Assembly: GCF_030812855.1 (NCBI RefSeq)
Contig: NZ_JAUSTK010000030.1
Location: 1-63,143 of the forward strand
Source: Paenibacillus wynnii
GTDB taxonomy: Bacteria; Bacillota; Bacilli; Paenibacillales; Paenibacillaceae
Length of the DNA stretch: 63,143 bases
Direction of reading: 5' to 3'
Part shown: positions 8,366 to 15,907 of the stretch, piece by piece
How positions within the stretch are numbered: the first letter of the stretch is position 1
Layout of the letters: every line of letters begins with the position of its first letter
Made by a program: the position numbers and the translations under genes
Notes under the pieces: generated by a model
Told to the model about the DNA's origin: nothing
Seen by the model: the letters and a program-made list of their open reading frames with translations, nothing else
Databases searched by the model: none

Positions 8366-9267
8366 CATTAACACGCCAAAGCAGTTTTCATGTTAGAGAT
8401 GATGGACACCAACCGGAAGGAACAGGTTCGCTATACCTCGTGGCTACACCAATTGGAAATTTAGAGGACATGACCTTCCGGGCCGTTCGAACTTTGAAGG
8501 AATGCGATATTATCGCTGCTGAAGATACGCGGCAAACCCGTAAATTGTTAAGTCATTTTGAAATTTCACCCTCATTGTTATTCAGCTATCACGAGCATAA
8601 TAAGGGGGCGAGCGGGCCTGAATTAATTCGGTATATAATAGAAGGAAAAAATTTGGCGCTTGTCAGCGATGCTGGTCTGCCGGCGATTTCTGACCCTGGA
8701 GCCGATCTTGTAGCACTCGCCATTCAAGAGGGGATTCCGGTCATTCCCATACCCGGAGCAAACGCAGCTCTTTCGGCCTTGATCTCCTCAGGACTGCCTA
8801 CCTCAACTTTTACTTTTGCCGGATTTCTGCCTCGGGAGCGCAAAGATATCCGTGCGGTATTGGCCACACTTCGATCCACACAAGGGACATTATTATTCTA
8901 TGAGTCCCCTCATCGAGTCAGTAAGACCCTTGTCCATTTACTGGAGGCATTCGGTAACCGCAGGATTGTTCTAGCCCGTGAACTTACCAAGCGGTATGAG
9001 GAGTTCGTACGGGGAACTATTGAGGAATGCAGTGAATGGCTGGTAGAGCATCCACCTCTTGGGGAATATGTCATCGTTGTAGAAGGTGAGAGCAAGGAGG
9101 AGGCAGAAAGCGCAGAGTCTGCATGGTGGCGTAAGCTAAGCGTCGAGGAGCACGTAACCCATTACGAGGCATTAGATATTCCACGCAAGGAAGCTATGAA
9201 AAAAGTGGCCTCTGACCGCAGTGTTTCGAAAAGAGATATCTATAACTCCCTATTGTCAAAGGAGTGA
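8362..9267 (+). CDS. rsmI: 16S rRNA 2'-O-ribose C1402 methyltransferase
   Basis: RsmI methylates the ribose of C1402 in 16S rRNA near the ribosomal P site. The 301-residue protein has the tetrapyrrole-methylase fold with LVATPIGNLEDMTFRA near residues 25-40, AAEDTRQTRKLL, and the SDAGLPAISDPG loop that binds SAM. The start overlaps trmN6 by four bases (ATGA), indicating translational coupling. Compared with shorter relatives it has about 20 extra N-terminal residues before the conserved core. Confidence 0.96.
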   Translation: MTLTRQSSFHVRDDGHQPEGTGSLYLVATPIGNLEDMTFRAVRTLKECDIIAAEDTRQTRKLLSHFEISPSLLFSYHEHNKGASGPELIRYIIEGKNLALVSDAGLPAISDPGADLVALAIQEGIPVIPIPGANAALSALISSGLPTSTFTFAGFLPRERKDIRAVLATLRSTQGTLLFYESPHRVSKTLVHLLEAFGNRRIVLARELTKRYEEFVRGTIEECSEWLVEHPPLGEYVIVVEGESKEEAESAESAWWRKLSVEEHVTHYEALDIPRKEAMKKVASDRSVSKRDIYNSLLSKE

Positions 9268-9514
9268 AGTAGTTGGCAATTCCCGAAGGGAGAGCGTCAT
9301 TGCCTTGGAGTAGTTGGCGATTCCCACAGGGAGAGCAGCGATTGTGCTTGCACAGAGCGGAGCCTTTAGTATGTAAGGTTCTGAGGGTGCTCCCGTAAGG
9401 GGAACCCGATAAGAACCGATTCCCTCGCCAGTACTTACTTCTCACCTCGTACTCCCTTGTTTAACCGAAAATTCCGGGTGTCCAGAGGGCGGAGCCCTTG
9501 GGGCCCTCCCTGTA

Positions 9515-9531
9515 GGGAGGGTTTGGGAGGG
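9515..9531 (+). other. Canonical G-quadruplex motif
   Basis: Four GGG runs separated by loops of 1, 3 and 1 bases (GGGAGGGTTTGGGAGGG) meet the usual intramolecular G-quadruplex rule. It lies between convergent rsmI and abrB. Confidence 0.75.
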
Positions 9532-9544
9532 TGAAAAAGGCAAA

Positions 9545-9571
9545 AAAATACCTCCCGTATATGCGGGAGGT
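9545..9571 (-). terminator. abrB terminator
   Basis: On the minus strand, CCTCCCGCATATACGGGAGG forms an 8-bp stem followed by TATTTTTTT. It sits downstream of the abrB stop. Confidence 0.88.
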
Positions 9572-9633
9572 TAAGGAGATATAAAAAAGGTTAGAATTAA
9601 CAATTTGATAAGTCCTATTATATACTATTAGTT

Positions 9634-9888
9634 CTAATTTGTCACAGGGGTAGGGATAGCAGAGATGCATTCGTGACAAACTATTTTTCCTTTGAAATAG
9701 GTAACATTTTCAGCATTACCACAGAAGATACAAGCTGGTTCGTACTTTTTGAGCATGATACGCTCACCGTCTACATAAATCTCAAGGGCGTCTTTTTCTC
9801 CAATGCTTAGTGTACGACGCAATTCAATAGGAATAACTACCCGTCCAAGTTCGTCTACTTTTCTCACAATACCGGTTGATTTCATCAT
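9634..9888 (-). CDS. abrB: Transition-state regulator AbrB
   Basis: AbrB is a global DNA-binding repressor of post-exponential genes. The 84-residue protein carries the swapped-hairpin N-terminal domain with GIVRKVDELGRVVIPIELRR, nearly identical to Bacillus AbrB. The C-terminal part differs from B. subtilis AbrB: it holds two CxxC pairs (CIFC and CHEC), suggesting a small zinc ribbon. GAGGAG lies 11 bases before the ATG at 9888. A second ATG follows directly. The gene is leftward, with its own terminator and a sigma-A promoter carrying a 0A box. Confidence 0.95.
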   Translation of the reverse strand: MMKSTGIVRKVDELGRVVIPIELRRTLSIGEKDALEIYVDGERIMLKKYEPACIFCGNAENVTYFKGKIVCHECISAIPTPVTN

Positions 9889-9962
9889 TATATTTATTGC
9901 TCCTCTCAAAATCATAAAAATCGTAAAGTAATCATTAGTATAAATAATCAAAAGTGTCATTA

Positions 9963-9969
9963 TTCGACA
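9963..9969 (-). promoter_or_regulatory. 0A box downstream of the abrB promoter
   Basis: The minus strand reads TGTCGAA, an exact Spo0A box, about 17-23 bases downstream of the predicted abrB start point. In B. subtilis Spo0A-P represses abrB from boxes downstream of the promoter, so the position fits repression. Confidence 0.75.
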
Positions 9970-9992
9970 TTGTTCTCTGTTTTATGATACTT

Positions 9993-10021
9993 ATAATACC
10001 AACCATTCCCAAAACAGTCAA
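9993..10021 (-). promoter_or_regulatory. abrB sigma-A promoter
   Basis: On the minus strand TTGACT (10021-10016), a 17-base spacer and TATTAT (9998-9993) give a near-consensus sigma-A promoter reading toward abrB, with transcription expected to start near 9986. Confidence 0.8.
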
Positions 10022-10137
10022 CCTGTTTTTCAAGAAATTTAAAGTTTATTTAATAATTTTCTCTATACAACGCTTATTTCTTCGTAAAATAGCCAATATA
10101 TTGTAAAAAAATAGGTTAATAATTTGGAAGTCCTTAT

Positions 10138-10204
10138 TTCGACACTATTCGACATCAAGAGACACCAACTGCTATTCAAAGACACTAACTGTCATACAAA
10201 GACA
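10138..10204. promoter_or_regulatory. Helically phased GACA / 0A-box array
   Basis: GACA occurs at 10141, 10151, 10161, 10181 and 10201, that is at exact multiples of 10 bp. The first two are full 0A boxes (TTCGACA at 10138 and 10148). The last three are preceded by AGA or AAA. Units at 10160 and 10180 form a diverged 20-bp direct repeat. The array lies between abrB and the HD-phosphohydrolase gene and looks like a regulator-binding site on one face of the helix. Confidence 0.6.
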
Positions 10205-10247
10205 AGGCGAATCCTTCAAACCCTATGGATACTAAGGAGCTGATTTC

Positions 10248-11531
10248 ATGAAACAACCGCTCACTGAAGAAAAGGTTTTCAAAGATCCGGTTCATAACTA
10301 TATACACGTGCAGGATACCATCATTTGGCGCTTAATTAATACGAAGGAATTTCAACGTTTACGCCGAATTCGCCAATTAGGCACTTCATATTTCACCTTC
10401 CACGGTGCGGAGCATAGCCGTTTTTCACATTCTCTCGGTGTGTACGAAATTACAAGACGAATTATTTCCCAGTTTGAAAGAAGCGGCTATGGCGACTGGA
10501 TACCGGAGGAAAGATTGCTCACTTTATGTGCAGCGTTGCTTCATGATTTAGGGCATGGTCCGTTTTCACATTCCATTGAGGAAGCTTTTGATATGAACCA
10601 TGAGGATTGGACTTGTAGAATTATTTTAGAAAACACGGAGATTACTGAAATCTTAAGGGATGTAGAAGTGGATTTTCCAAATAAAGTAGCTTCGGTCATC
10701 TCTAAAACCTATGAGCATGCCATTGTTGTGAATTTGGTCTCGAGTCCTCTAGATGCGGATCGTATGGACTATTTGCTTAGGGATGCATACTACACGGGTG
10801 TAAATTACGGAACTATTGATATTGATCGTATTTTGCGGGTGCTTCGCCCTTACAATGGACGAGTTGTAGTGAAGGAATCGGGTATGCATGCTATTGAGGA
10901 TTATTTAATGTCCAGATATCAGATGTATTGGCAGGTATATTTTCATCCGGTTACGCGAAGCTCTGAAATTATTTTGCGTCAGATCTTCCGGCGAGCTAAG
11001 GAGCTTGTTCAAAAGGAATTTAATTTCAAGTTCATGATAGAACCGCTCAGTGACTTATTTCGAGGTGAGGTGACAGTTGAGCAATATTTATTGTTAGATG
11101 AGGCGCTTGTTCAAACGGCGTTTATGCAATGGACTCTTGAAAAGGATGAATTGCTGAGTGACTTGTGCAACCGATTCATCCATCGTAAACTGTATAAATA
11201 TGTGGAAATGGAGAACCTTGATCTGGAAACCATTGACGAAATCCGCCGAAGCTTTGGCGCAGCGGGACTCCATCCGGAGTATGACTTGGAAGTGGATTTT
11301 CCCACGGATCTTCCGTATGACGTATTCCGTCCAGGCGAGGGCTTTGACAGCAAGCAAATATTGCTGTTAGACCGGCAGGAGCGACTTCGGGAAATCTCTG
11401 AGGTTTCCGATATTGTGCGCTCAATAAGCGGCATTCATCGTGGAAGATATCACCTTTATTTTCCCCAGGACAAGCTGGATAAAGTAATTGCGCAGCTGCC
11501 TTCGTCGATTGCAGAATTATTCAGAAGGTAA
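10248..11531 (+). CDS. HD-domain phosphohydrolase (YwfO-like)
   Basis: The 427-residue protein belongs to the HD superfamily near YwfO and SAMHD1/dGTPase-like enzymes. Metal-binding residues are visible: H in the RFSHSLGVYE segment (about residues 63-72), the paired HD in LLHDLGHGPFSHSIEE (about 99-114), and a distal aspartate in SSPLDADRMDYLLRD. Relatives hydrolyse dNTPs or related nucleotides; the substrate here is not determined. AAGGAG lies eight bases before the ATG. In B. subtilis the relative is elsewhere, and metS occupies this slot between abrB and tatD. The upstream region carries phased 0A-like boxes. Confidence 0.9.
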   Translation: MKQPLTEEKVFKDPVHNYIHVQDTIIWRLINTKEFQRLRRIRQLGTSYFTFHGAEHSRFSHSLGVYEITRRIISQFERSGYGDWIPEERLLTLCAALLHDLGHGPFSHSIEEAFDMNHEDWTCRIILENTEITEILRDVEVDFPNKVASVISKTYEHAIVVNLVSSPLDADRMDYLLRDAYYTGVNYGTIDIDRILRVLRPYNGRVVVKESGMHAIEDYLMSRYQMYWQVYFHPVTRSSEIILRQIFRRAKELVQKEFNFKFMIEPLSDLFRGEVTVEQYLLLDEALVQTAFMQWTLEKDELLSDLCNRFIHRKLYKYVEMENLDLETIDEIRRSFGAAGLHPEYDLEVDFPTDLPYDVFRPGEGFDSKQILLLDRQERLREISEVSDIVRSISGIHRGRYHLYFPQDKLDKVIAQLPSSIAELFRR

Positions 11532-11587
11532 TACAAAAATAATATGAAATGTTCATAGAAATATACAAGCCGGAAGGGGAGCAAAAC

Positions 11588-12358
11588 ATGTTTCTTTTTG
11601 ACACACATACTCATTTGGATGCTCCGGAATTTGACGAAGACCGCGACGAAATCATCGCTCGTGCAGTGAAAGCCGGAGTAAGCAAAATGATAAATATTGG
11701 ATTCAATAGGGAGACGATTCCCTCCACGATGAAGCTTGCTGAATCTTATGATTTCATATATGCAGCAGTCGGATGGCATCCGGTAGACGCCATCAACATG
11801 ACAGAACATGATCTGGAATGGATTGCTTCCTTGTGCAGCCATAAAAAAGTGGTGGCTATCGGGGAAATCGGACTTGATTATCACTGGGATACATCTCCAA
11901 AGGATGTTCAGCAACATGTATTTAGACAGCAGATTGGCTTGGCCCGTGAACTGGGCATGCCGATAGCCATTCACAATCGAGATGCGCATGAGGATGTGGT
12001 TAGAATCCTGAGGGAAGAGAAGGCAAATGAGGTTGGAGGCGTCATGCACTCCTTCTCAGGCAGCTGGGAAACTGCCAAAATATGTCTGGACTTAGGTTTT
12101 CATTTGTCATTTGGGGGACCCATCACATTTAAGAATGCCAGAGTTCCCAAAGAGGTGCTTGCCCAGACCCCTTTAGACCGTTTGCTTATCGAAACAGACT
12201 CTCCATATCTAACCCCTCATCCCTTCCGTGGAAAGCGAAATGAGAGCGCACATGTGAAGCTTGTGGCGGAGGCAGCCGCGGAAATAAAAGGAATAACTTG
12301 GGAGGAAATGGCTCAAATTACGTATGCGAACGCACTGGAACGATTTGGGATTGTCTGA
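11588..12358 (+). CDS. tatD: TatD-family metal-dependent deoxyribonuclease (YabD)
   Basis: The 256-residue protein is a TatD-type TIM-barrel hydrolase; relatives act as 3'-5' exonucleases. Metal ligands are evident: DTHTHLD at the N terminus, GEIGLDYHW, AIHNRDAHED, MHSFSGS and ETDSPYL. An upstream in-frame ATG at 11549 would add 13 non-conserved residues. The ATG at 11588 has GAAGGGGAG seven bases upstream and starts with the conserved motif, so it is preferred. Synteny (tatD-yabE-rnmV-rsmA) matches B. subtilis. Confidence 0.94.
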   Translation: MFLFDTHTHLDAPEFDEDRDEIIARAVKAGVSKMINIGFNRETIPSTMKLAESYDFIYAAVGWHPVDAINMTEHDLEWIASLCSHKKVVAIGEIGLDYHWDTSPKDVQQHVFRQQIGLARELGMPIAIHNRDAHEDVVRILREEKANEVGGVMHSFSGSWETAKICLDLGFHLSFGGPITFKNARVPKEVLAQTPLDRLLIETDSPYLTPHPFRGKRNESAHVKLVAEAAAEIKGITWEEMAQITYANALERFGIV

Positions 12359-12480
12359 AAACGGGAGTAAATGGGCCGAAAAAAAGAGTATAGACGATAT
12401 ATTAAACTTTTTTAATGAAAAAACGGCCGAATATTACAATATTTTAATCATTTTTTTACGTAAACGTGCTTGAAGTGGAC

Positions 12481-12510
12481 TTTACAACATGCATCAAAAC
12501 ACGTTATCAT
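12481..12510 (+). promoter_or_regulatory. Candidate promoter of the riboswitch-yabE unit
   Basis: TTTACA (12481-12486), an 18-base spacer and TATCAT (12505-12510) give a plausible sigma-A promoter about 50 bases upstream of the riboswitch. Confidence 0.5.
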
Positions 12511-12564
12511 CTTTTCAGTGCAGTGAGCTGTTGATATTTGTAAACAGCCATTGATTCATGGATC

Positions 12565-12800
12565 GTCTCGCTGAGTCTCCGTATGGAGAACGGGGGAACC
12601 AATATTGTCATGCCGTACTGTATCGCCGTACATAGAGTACACAAGAAGCATGCCGCAGACAATATTTGATTTCTTTACGTGGTCTTTGGGGTGAATTTAA
12701 GGGCAACCGCCGTGAGCGGGTGACCTGAAATAGGGCGTCTCTCTTTCGCCCGAACCCGACAGCTAACCCCGTAAGCGCAAGTAAGAGAGGAAACCTCGTG
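12565..12800 (+). ncRNA. Cyclic di-AMP riboswitch (ydaO-yuaA class)
   Basis: The conserved blocks of the ydaO-yuaA riboswitch occur in order: GGGGGAACCAAT near 12592, TTGGGGTGAAT near 12686, TAGGG near 12731, CCGAACCCGACAGCTAACC near 12750, then GTAAGCG and a final AGAGAGG. This class binds c-di-AMP and usually switches genes off through termination. Cell-wall hydrolase genes are common targets, which fits yabE. A variable arm (about 12605-12665) enlarges the middle of the element. The outer boundaries are approximate. Confidence 0.92.
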
Positions 12801-12831
12801 CATACACATTCTCGCGTATTCTTACACCGGA

Positions 12832-12880
12832 GAAGCCACGAAAGAGTCCTCATAAGTACTCTTTTAGGCTTCTTTTGTTT
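12832..12880 (+). terminator. Riboswitch-controlled terminator
   Basis: GAAGCC/GGCTTC and AAAGAGT/ACTCTTT arms form a long stem followed by TTTTGTTTT, just downstream of the riboswitch. This is the expected place for a ligand-dependent terminator. Confidence 0.85.
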
Positions 12881-13079
12881 TGAATAAAGTGAATGTTTCC
12901 GACATACTGTTATACAACAGGAGTGGGAGAAGCTATGCCGGGCAGGCGATCCATGAGCAGGAGACGCAAAGAGAAATGTAGGCGTGTCCTGTGACAATCT
13001 CAAATAGTTATCGTCAGAACATATTCAGTCAGCTTGTAAAACTAGTAGACGACGAGGCTATGTAAGGAGGATGGAGAGA

Positions 13080-14231
13080 ATGGGCGTATTCCAACCAGAG
13101 GTATCCCATGATTCACAATCATCCAGCAGGTCTTACGCATTACGGTGGGAGCAAGTGAATTTGCGCGTACTTTCACTTGCAGGCGTGGTTTCAATCGCTA
13201 TCGCGCTATTAATTCTGCTGTACGTACACGGTCAAAGCAGCAAACAATTTGTTTTAGTAATAGACGGGCAAGTCCAGGCGCTGGAAACCCGCGAATCGCT
13301 TCTAGGTGATGTGCTGGCGAAGGAACAGATTTCGCTGCAGCCGCATGACAAAATTTCTCTAGGGCTTAGTGATAAGTTACAGGATGGTGACCGTGTCGTC
13401 ATTACCCGTGCGAAGCAGGTTAGCCTTACTGCCGATGGAGAGACCAAGACACTCTTTACAACCGAGAGCACCATTGGCCTTGCGATTAACAAGCTTGGAA
13501 TTGCATTAAAGGGCTCTGATAAGATTTTTCCTTCGTTAGACACCACAGTAGCCGCAAACATGGAGATCAAAATTGTCCGCATAAACAAGCAAATCGTAGA
13601 GCGGACGGAGAGTTTACCTTTCCGGATCATCAAGACAGCGGACCCCTCCCTTCCTAAGGGTACAGTCAGAGTAGCACAGGCCGGCAAACCCGGTGTAATG
13701 ATTCAGCATATCGAAAAGGTCTATCAAGACGGAGTACTTGCCTCCATGCGTATGCTTGGAAAGGAAGTACAAACGGTAACCAAAGATAAAGTCATTGCCA
13801 TAGGGACCAAAGCTATTCCTAAGCCTGTTGTTGCAGTAGAAACTTCTAAAACGACCTCCAAATCAACTAAAGTGTCTGCAAGCAGCACTAACGTCGCAAG
13901 TAAAGCAGGCGTAGACTTCGATTACAAAAAAATAATTAAGAATGTCTCAATGACGGCTTATTCTTCGGAAGAACCAGGTATCGGTACCCGTACTGCCTCC
14001 GGAACACGCGTAACGGAAGGTCGAACGATTGCTGTTGATCCAGATATTATTCCTATGGGATGGTGGGTTTATATTGAGGGATTAGGCTTCCGCCGTGCTG
14101 AGGATACCGGTGGTGCCATCAATGGCAATAAGATCGATGTATATTATGATTCATTAAGCAATGCTCGTAATTTCGGCCGTAAGTCACGTACCGTGTATGT
14201 GATTGGACCGGTCAAACCGCAGTTGGATTAA
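13080..14231 (+). CDS. yabE: YabE-type cell-wall protein (DUF348, G5, 3D domains)
   Basis: The 383-residue protein has a short cytoplasmic start, one membrane segment or uncleaved signal (about 30-50), two DUF348 repeats (about 55-160), a G5 domain (about 165-245), a Ser/Thr/Lys-rich linker and a C-terminal 3D domain with MTAYSSEEPGIG, GIGTRTASGT and AEDTGGAI near the end. 3D domains have three aspartates and a lytic-transglycosylase-like fold. A peptidoglycan-modifying role outside the cell is inferred. AAGGAGG directly abuts the ATG at 13071, so the ATG at 13080, nine bases from it, is chosen. Expression is probably governed by the c-di-AMP riboswitch. Confidence 0.92.
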   Translation: MGVFQPEVSHDSQSSSRSYALRWEQVNLRVLSLAGVVSIAIALLILLYVHGQSSKQFVLVIDGQVQALETRESLLGDVLAKEQISLQPHDKISLGLSDKLQDGDRVVITRAKQVSLTADGETKTLFTTESTIGLAINKLGIALKGSDKIFPSLDTTVAANMEIKIVRINKQIVERTESLPFRIIKTADPSLPKGTVRVAQAGKPGVMIQHIEKVYQDGVLASMRMLGKEVQTVTKDKVIAIGTKAIPKPVVAVETSKTTSKSTKVSASSTNVASKAGVDFDYKKIIKNVSMTAYSSEEPGIGTRTASGTRVTEGRTIAVDPDIIPMGWWVYIEGLGFRRAEDTGGAINGNKIDVYYDSLSNARNFGRKSRTVYVIGPVKPQLD

Positions 14232-14336
14232 TCGTTACTTTTTGCAAAAAAACGCCTTATAAGCTATAGTGATGAGTAGCAGAATATGGAACGTCAAAGA
14301 TCGCAGAGCTGTCGCTCATCACTTATACATTCTTTA

Positions 14337-14371
14337 GCCAAAAAGAAGAGGGGCGAATCCTCTTCTTTTTG
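14337..14371 (+). terminator. Terminator after yabE
   Basis: AAAAAGAAGAGG and CCTCTTCTTTTT arms form a 12-bp stem ending in a T run. An additional stem (AGTGATGAG/CTCATCACT) lies just upstream at about 14270-14322. Confidence 0.88.
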
Positions 14372-14404
14372 CGTTGTATGGAGTTGTACCGAAAGGAAGA
14401 TATT

Positions 14405-14956
14405 ATGATTAAGGAAATGATTGTCGTTGAAGGGAAAAGCGATACAGTGGCTGTGAAACGGGCGGTAGAGGCAGATACGATTGAGACGGGTGGTTCAGCC
14501 GTGAACAATAGCATCATCGCCAAAATCGCGCTGGCTATGGAACGGAGAGGCGTCATTATCCTGACAGACCCGGACCATGCGGGTGAACGCATACGTAAGA
14601 TCGTCTCTGCTAAAGTACCTGGCTGTAAACATGCCTTTATTCCAGAGAAGGATGCAACTCGCAAAGGAGATATCGGCGTGGAGAATGCTTCACCAGAAGC
14701 GATACGACACGCACTGGCGCATGTGCATACCGCTTTTGAAGGTTCCATCCCTGTTATTGGAATTGATGATCTGATGGAGGCGGGAATGCTGGTTCATCCT
14801 CATGCTGCAGAAAGAAGAATGGCATTGGGGAATTTACTTGGAATCGGTTATTGTAACGGCAAACAGTTGTATAAACGGCTGTCGATGTTTGGCATTACGC
14901 GGGAGGAATTTGCCCAGGCTCTCGCCCAAATTGAATTAGGAGGTCTCACTTCATGA
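14405..14956 (+). CDS. rnmV: Ribonuclease M5 (5S rRNA maturation)
   Basis: RNase M5 trims the precursor of 5S rRNA. The 183-residue product starts with a TOPRIM domain: VVEGKSD (about 7-13) supplies the catalytic glutamate and LTDPDHAGERIR the DxD residues. ATG 14405 has AAAGGAAG upstream; the in-frame ATG at 14369 would fall within the preceding terminator. It overlaps rsmA by four bases. The pairing rnmV-rsmA is conserved in Firmicutes and links two rRNA-processing enzymes. Confidence 0.95.
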   Translation: MIKEMIVVEGKSDTVAVKRAVEADTIETGGSAVNNSIIAKIALAMERRGVIILTDPDHAGERIRKIVSAKVPGCKHAFIPEKDATRKGDIGVENASPEAIRHALAHVHTAFEGSIPVIGIDDLMEAGMLVHPHAAERRMALGNLLGIGYCNGKQLYKRLSMFGITREEFAQALAQIELGGLTS

Positions 14957-15837
14957 ACGGCAGAGAGCAAATATCATCCCCGAAGAGAACTAAGGAAATT
15001 ATTCAACGCTACAAATTTTCATTCAAAAAAAGTCTAGGTCAAAACTTTTTGATTGATCAAAATATTCTTGACAAAATTGTTGAAGCAGCAGAACTGGACA
15101 GCAGCGCAGGGGCTTTGGAAATTGGCCCAGGAATCGGAGCTTTAACCGAGCGTTTGGCTCAGACAGCCGGTGCTGTAACCGCTGTAGAGATTGACCGCAG
15201 GCTGATTCCTATTTTACGGGATGTATTGTCCCCTTATCCTCATGTTAAAGTGCGAAATGATGACGTCTTGAAAGTTGACCTTAAGGAATTGTTCGCGGAA
15301 GACTTTGCCGGGGTGGAGAGAGTCAGTGTAGTGGCTAATTTACCCTACTATGTAACTACACCCATACTCATGAAGCTGCTGGAGGAGAAACTGCCTTTAG
15401 ATAATATTGTGGTCATGATTCAAAAGGAAGTCGCTGAACGAATGGCAGCCTCACCAGGTGGCAAAGAATACGGAAGTCTTAGCATTGCAGTGCAATACTA
15501 CAGTGAGCCTGAACTGGTCTGTAAAGTTCCCAAAACGGTATTTATCCCCGAGCCGAATGTGGAATCAGCGGTTATCCGTTTGAAGGTAAGACAGCAACCA
15601 CCCGTTGAGGTTGCCGATGAGTTGCACTTCTTTGAAGTGGTACAGGCTTGTTTCGTTCAACGTCGCAAGACGATTGCCAATAATCTTAAAGCCCGTTATT
15701 TCCCCCAAGAGGGCCGAGAGCGCCTGGAGGCATTACTGGCGGAGGCTGGAATTGAGCCAACCCGCAGAGGGGAAACACTTAGCATTGAGGAATATGCCCG
15801 TCTCAGCGGCGTTCTGTTGGCAGCAGGGATTGCTTAG
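14953..15837 (+). CDS. rsmA: 16S rRNA dimethyladenosine transferase KsgA/RsmA
   Basis: RsmA dimethylates two adjacent adenines (A1518 and A1519, E. coli numbering) at the 3' end of 16S rRNA. The 294-residue protein shows FKKSLGQNFLID near the N terminus, the SAM loop LEIGPGIGALTERL (about 55-68) and the catalytic VVANLPYYVTTP motif. The length is typical. It starts inside the end of rnmV (ATGA overlap), so it is translationally coupled to it. Confidence 0.97.
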   Translation: MNGREQISSPKRTKEIIQRYKFSFKKSLGQNFLIDQNILDKIVEAAELDSSAGALEIGPGIGALTERLAQTAGAVTAVEIDRRLIPILRDVLSPYPHVKVRNDDVLKVDLKELFAEDFAGVERVSVVANLPYYVTTPILMKLLEEKLPLDNIVVMIQKEVAERMAASPGGKEYGSLSIAVQYYSEPELVCKVPKTVFIPEPNVESAVIRLKVRQQPPVEVADELHFFEVVQACFVQRRKTIANNLKARYFPQEGRERLEALLAEAGIEPTRRGETLSIEEYARLSGVLLAAGIA

Positions 15838-15907
15838 GCTAAAAACATGTCAGAATAAGAACCAACCGTGACCTTTGCCCATAGGATGGGGTAGAGGTGA
15901 TGTTGTA

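Larger units (their letters stand above)
9268..9633. other. Gene-free convergent region with hairpin repeats and G4 motif
   Basis: No credible gene lies here. Two diverged direct copies begin with TAGTTGGC(A/G)ATTCCC at about 9270 and 9310, each with a TTCCC/GGGA hairpin. Related GGGA/TCCC hairpins lie near 9390 and 9505, then a G-quadruplex motif, then the abrB terminator. The repeats resemble decayed copies of a short palindromic element; whether they recur in the genome cannot be told here. Confidence 0.6.
12359..13079 (+). other. Long yabE leader region
   Basis: No gene is seen in these 721 bases. In order they hold an AT-rich tatD tail, a promoter candidate, a c-di-AMP riboswitch, a terminator hairpin, and about 200 bases without recognised signals up to the yabE ribosome-binding site. 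Confidence 0.7.

Noticed and set aside
9545..10205. CRISPR array around the repeats near abrB
   Set aside because: Repeats are short, degenerate and lack regular spacers; no cas genes nearby.
11456..12049. Leftward 197-residue frame opposite tatD
   Set aside because: Lies wholly over tatD and the HD gene end, without ribosome-binding site or known domain.
15862..15888. Sigma-K promoter for yabG (ACC-N16-CATAGGATG)
   Set aside because: A transcript from it would begin at the ribosome-binding site itself, leaving essentially no leader; match is weak.
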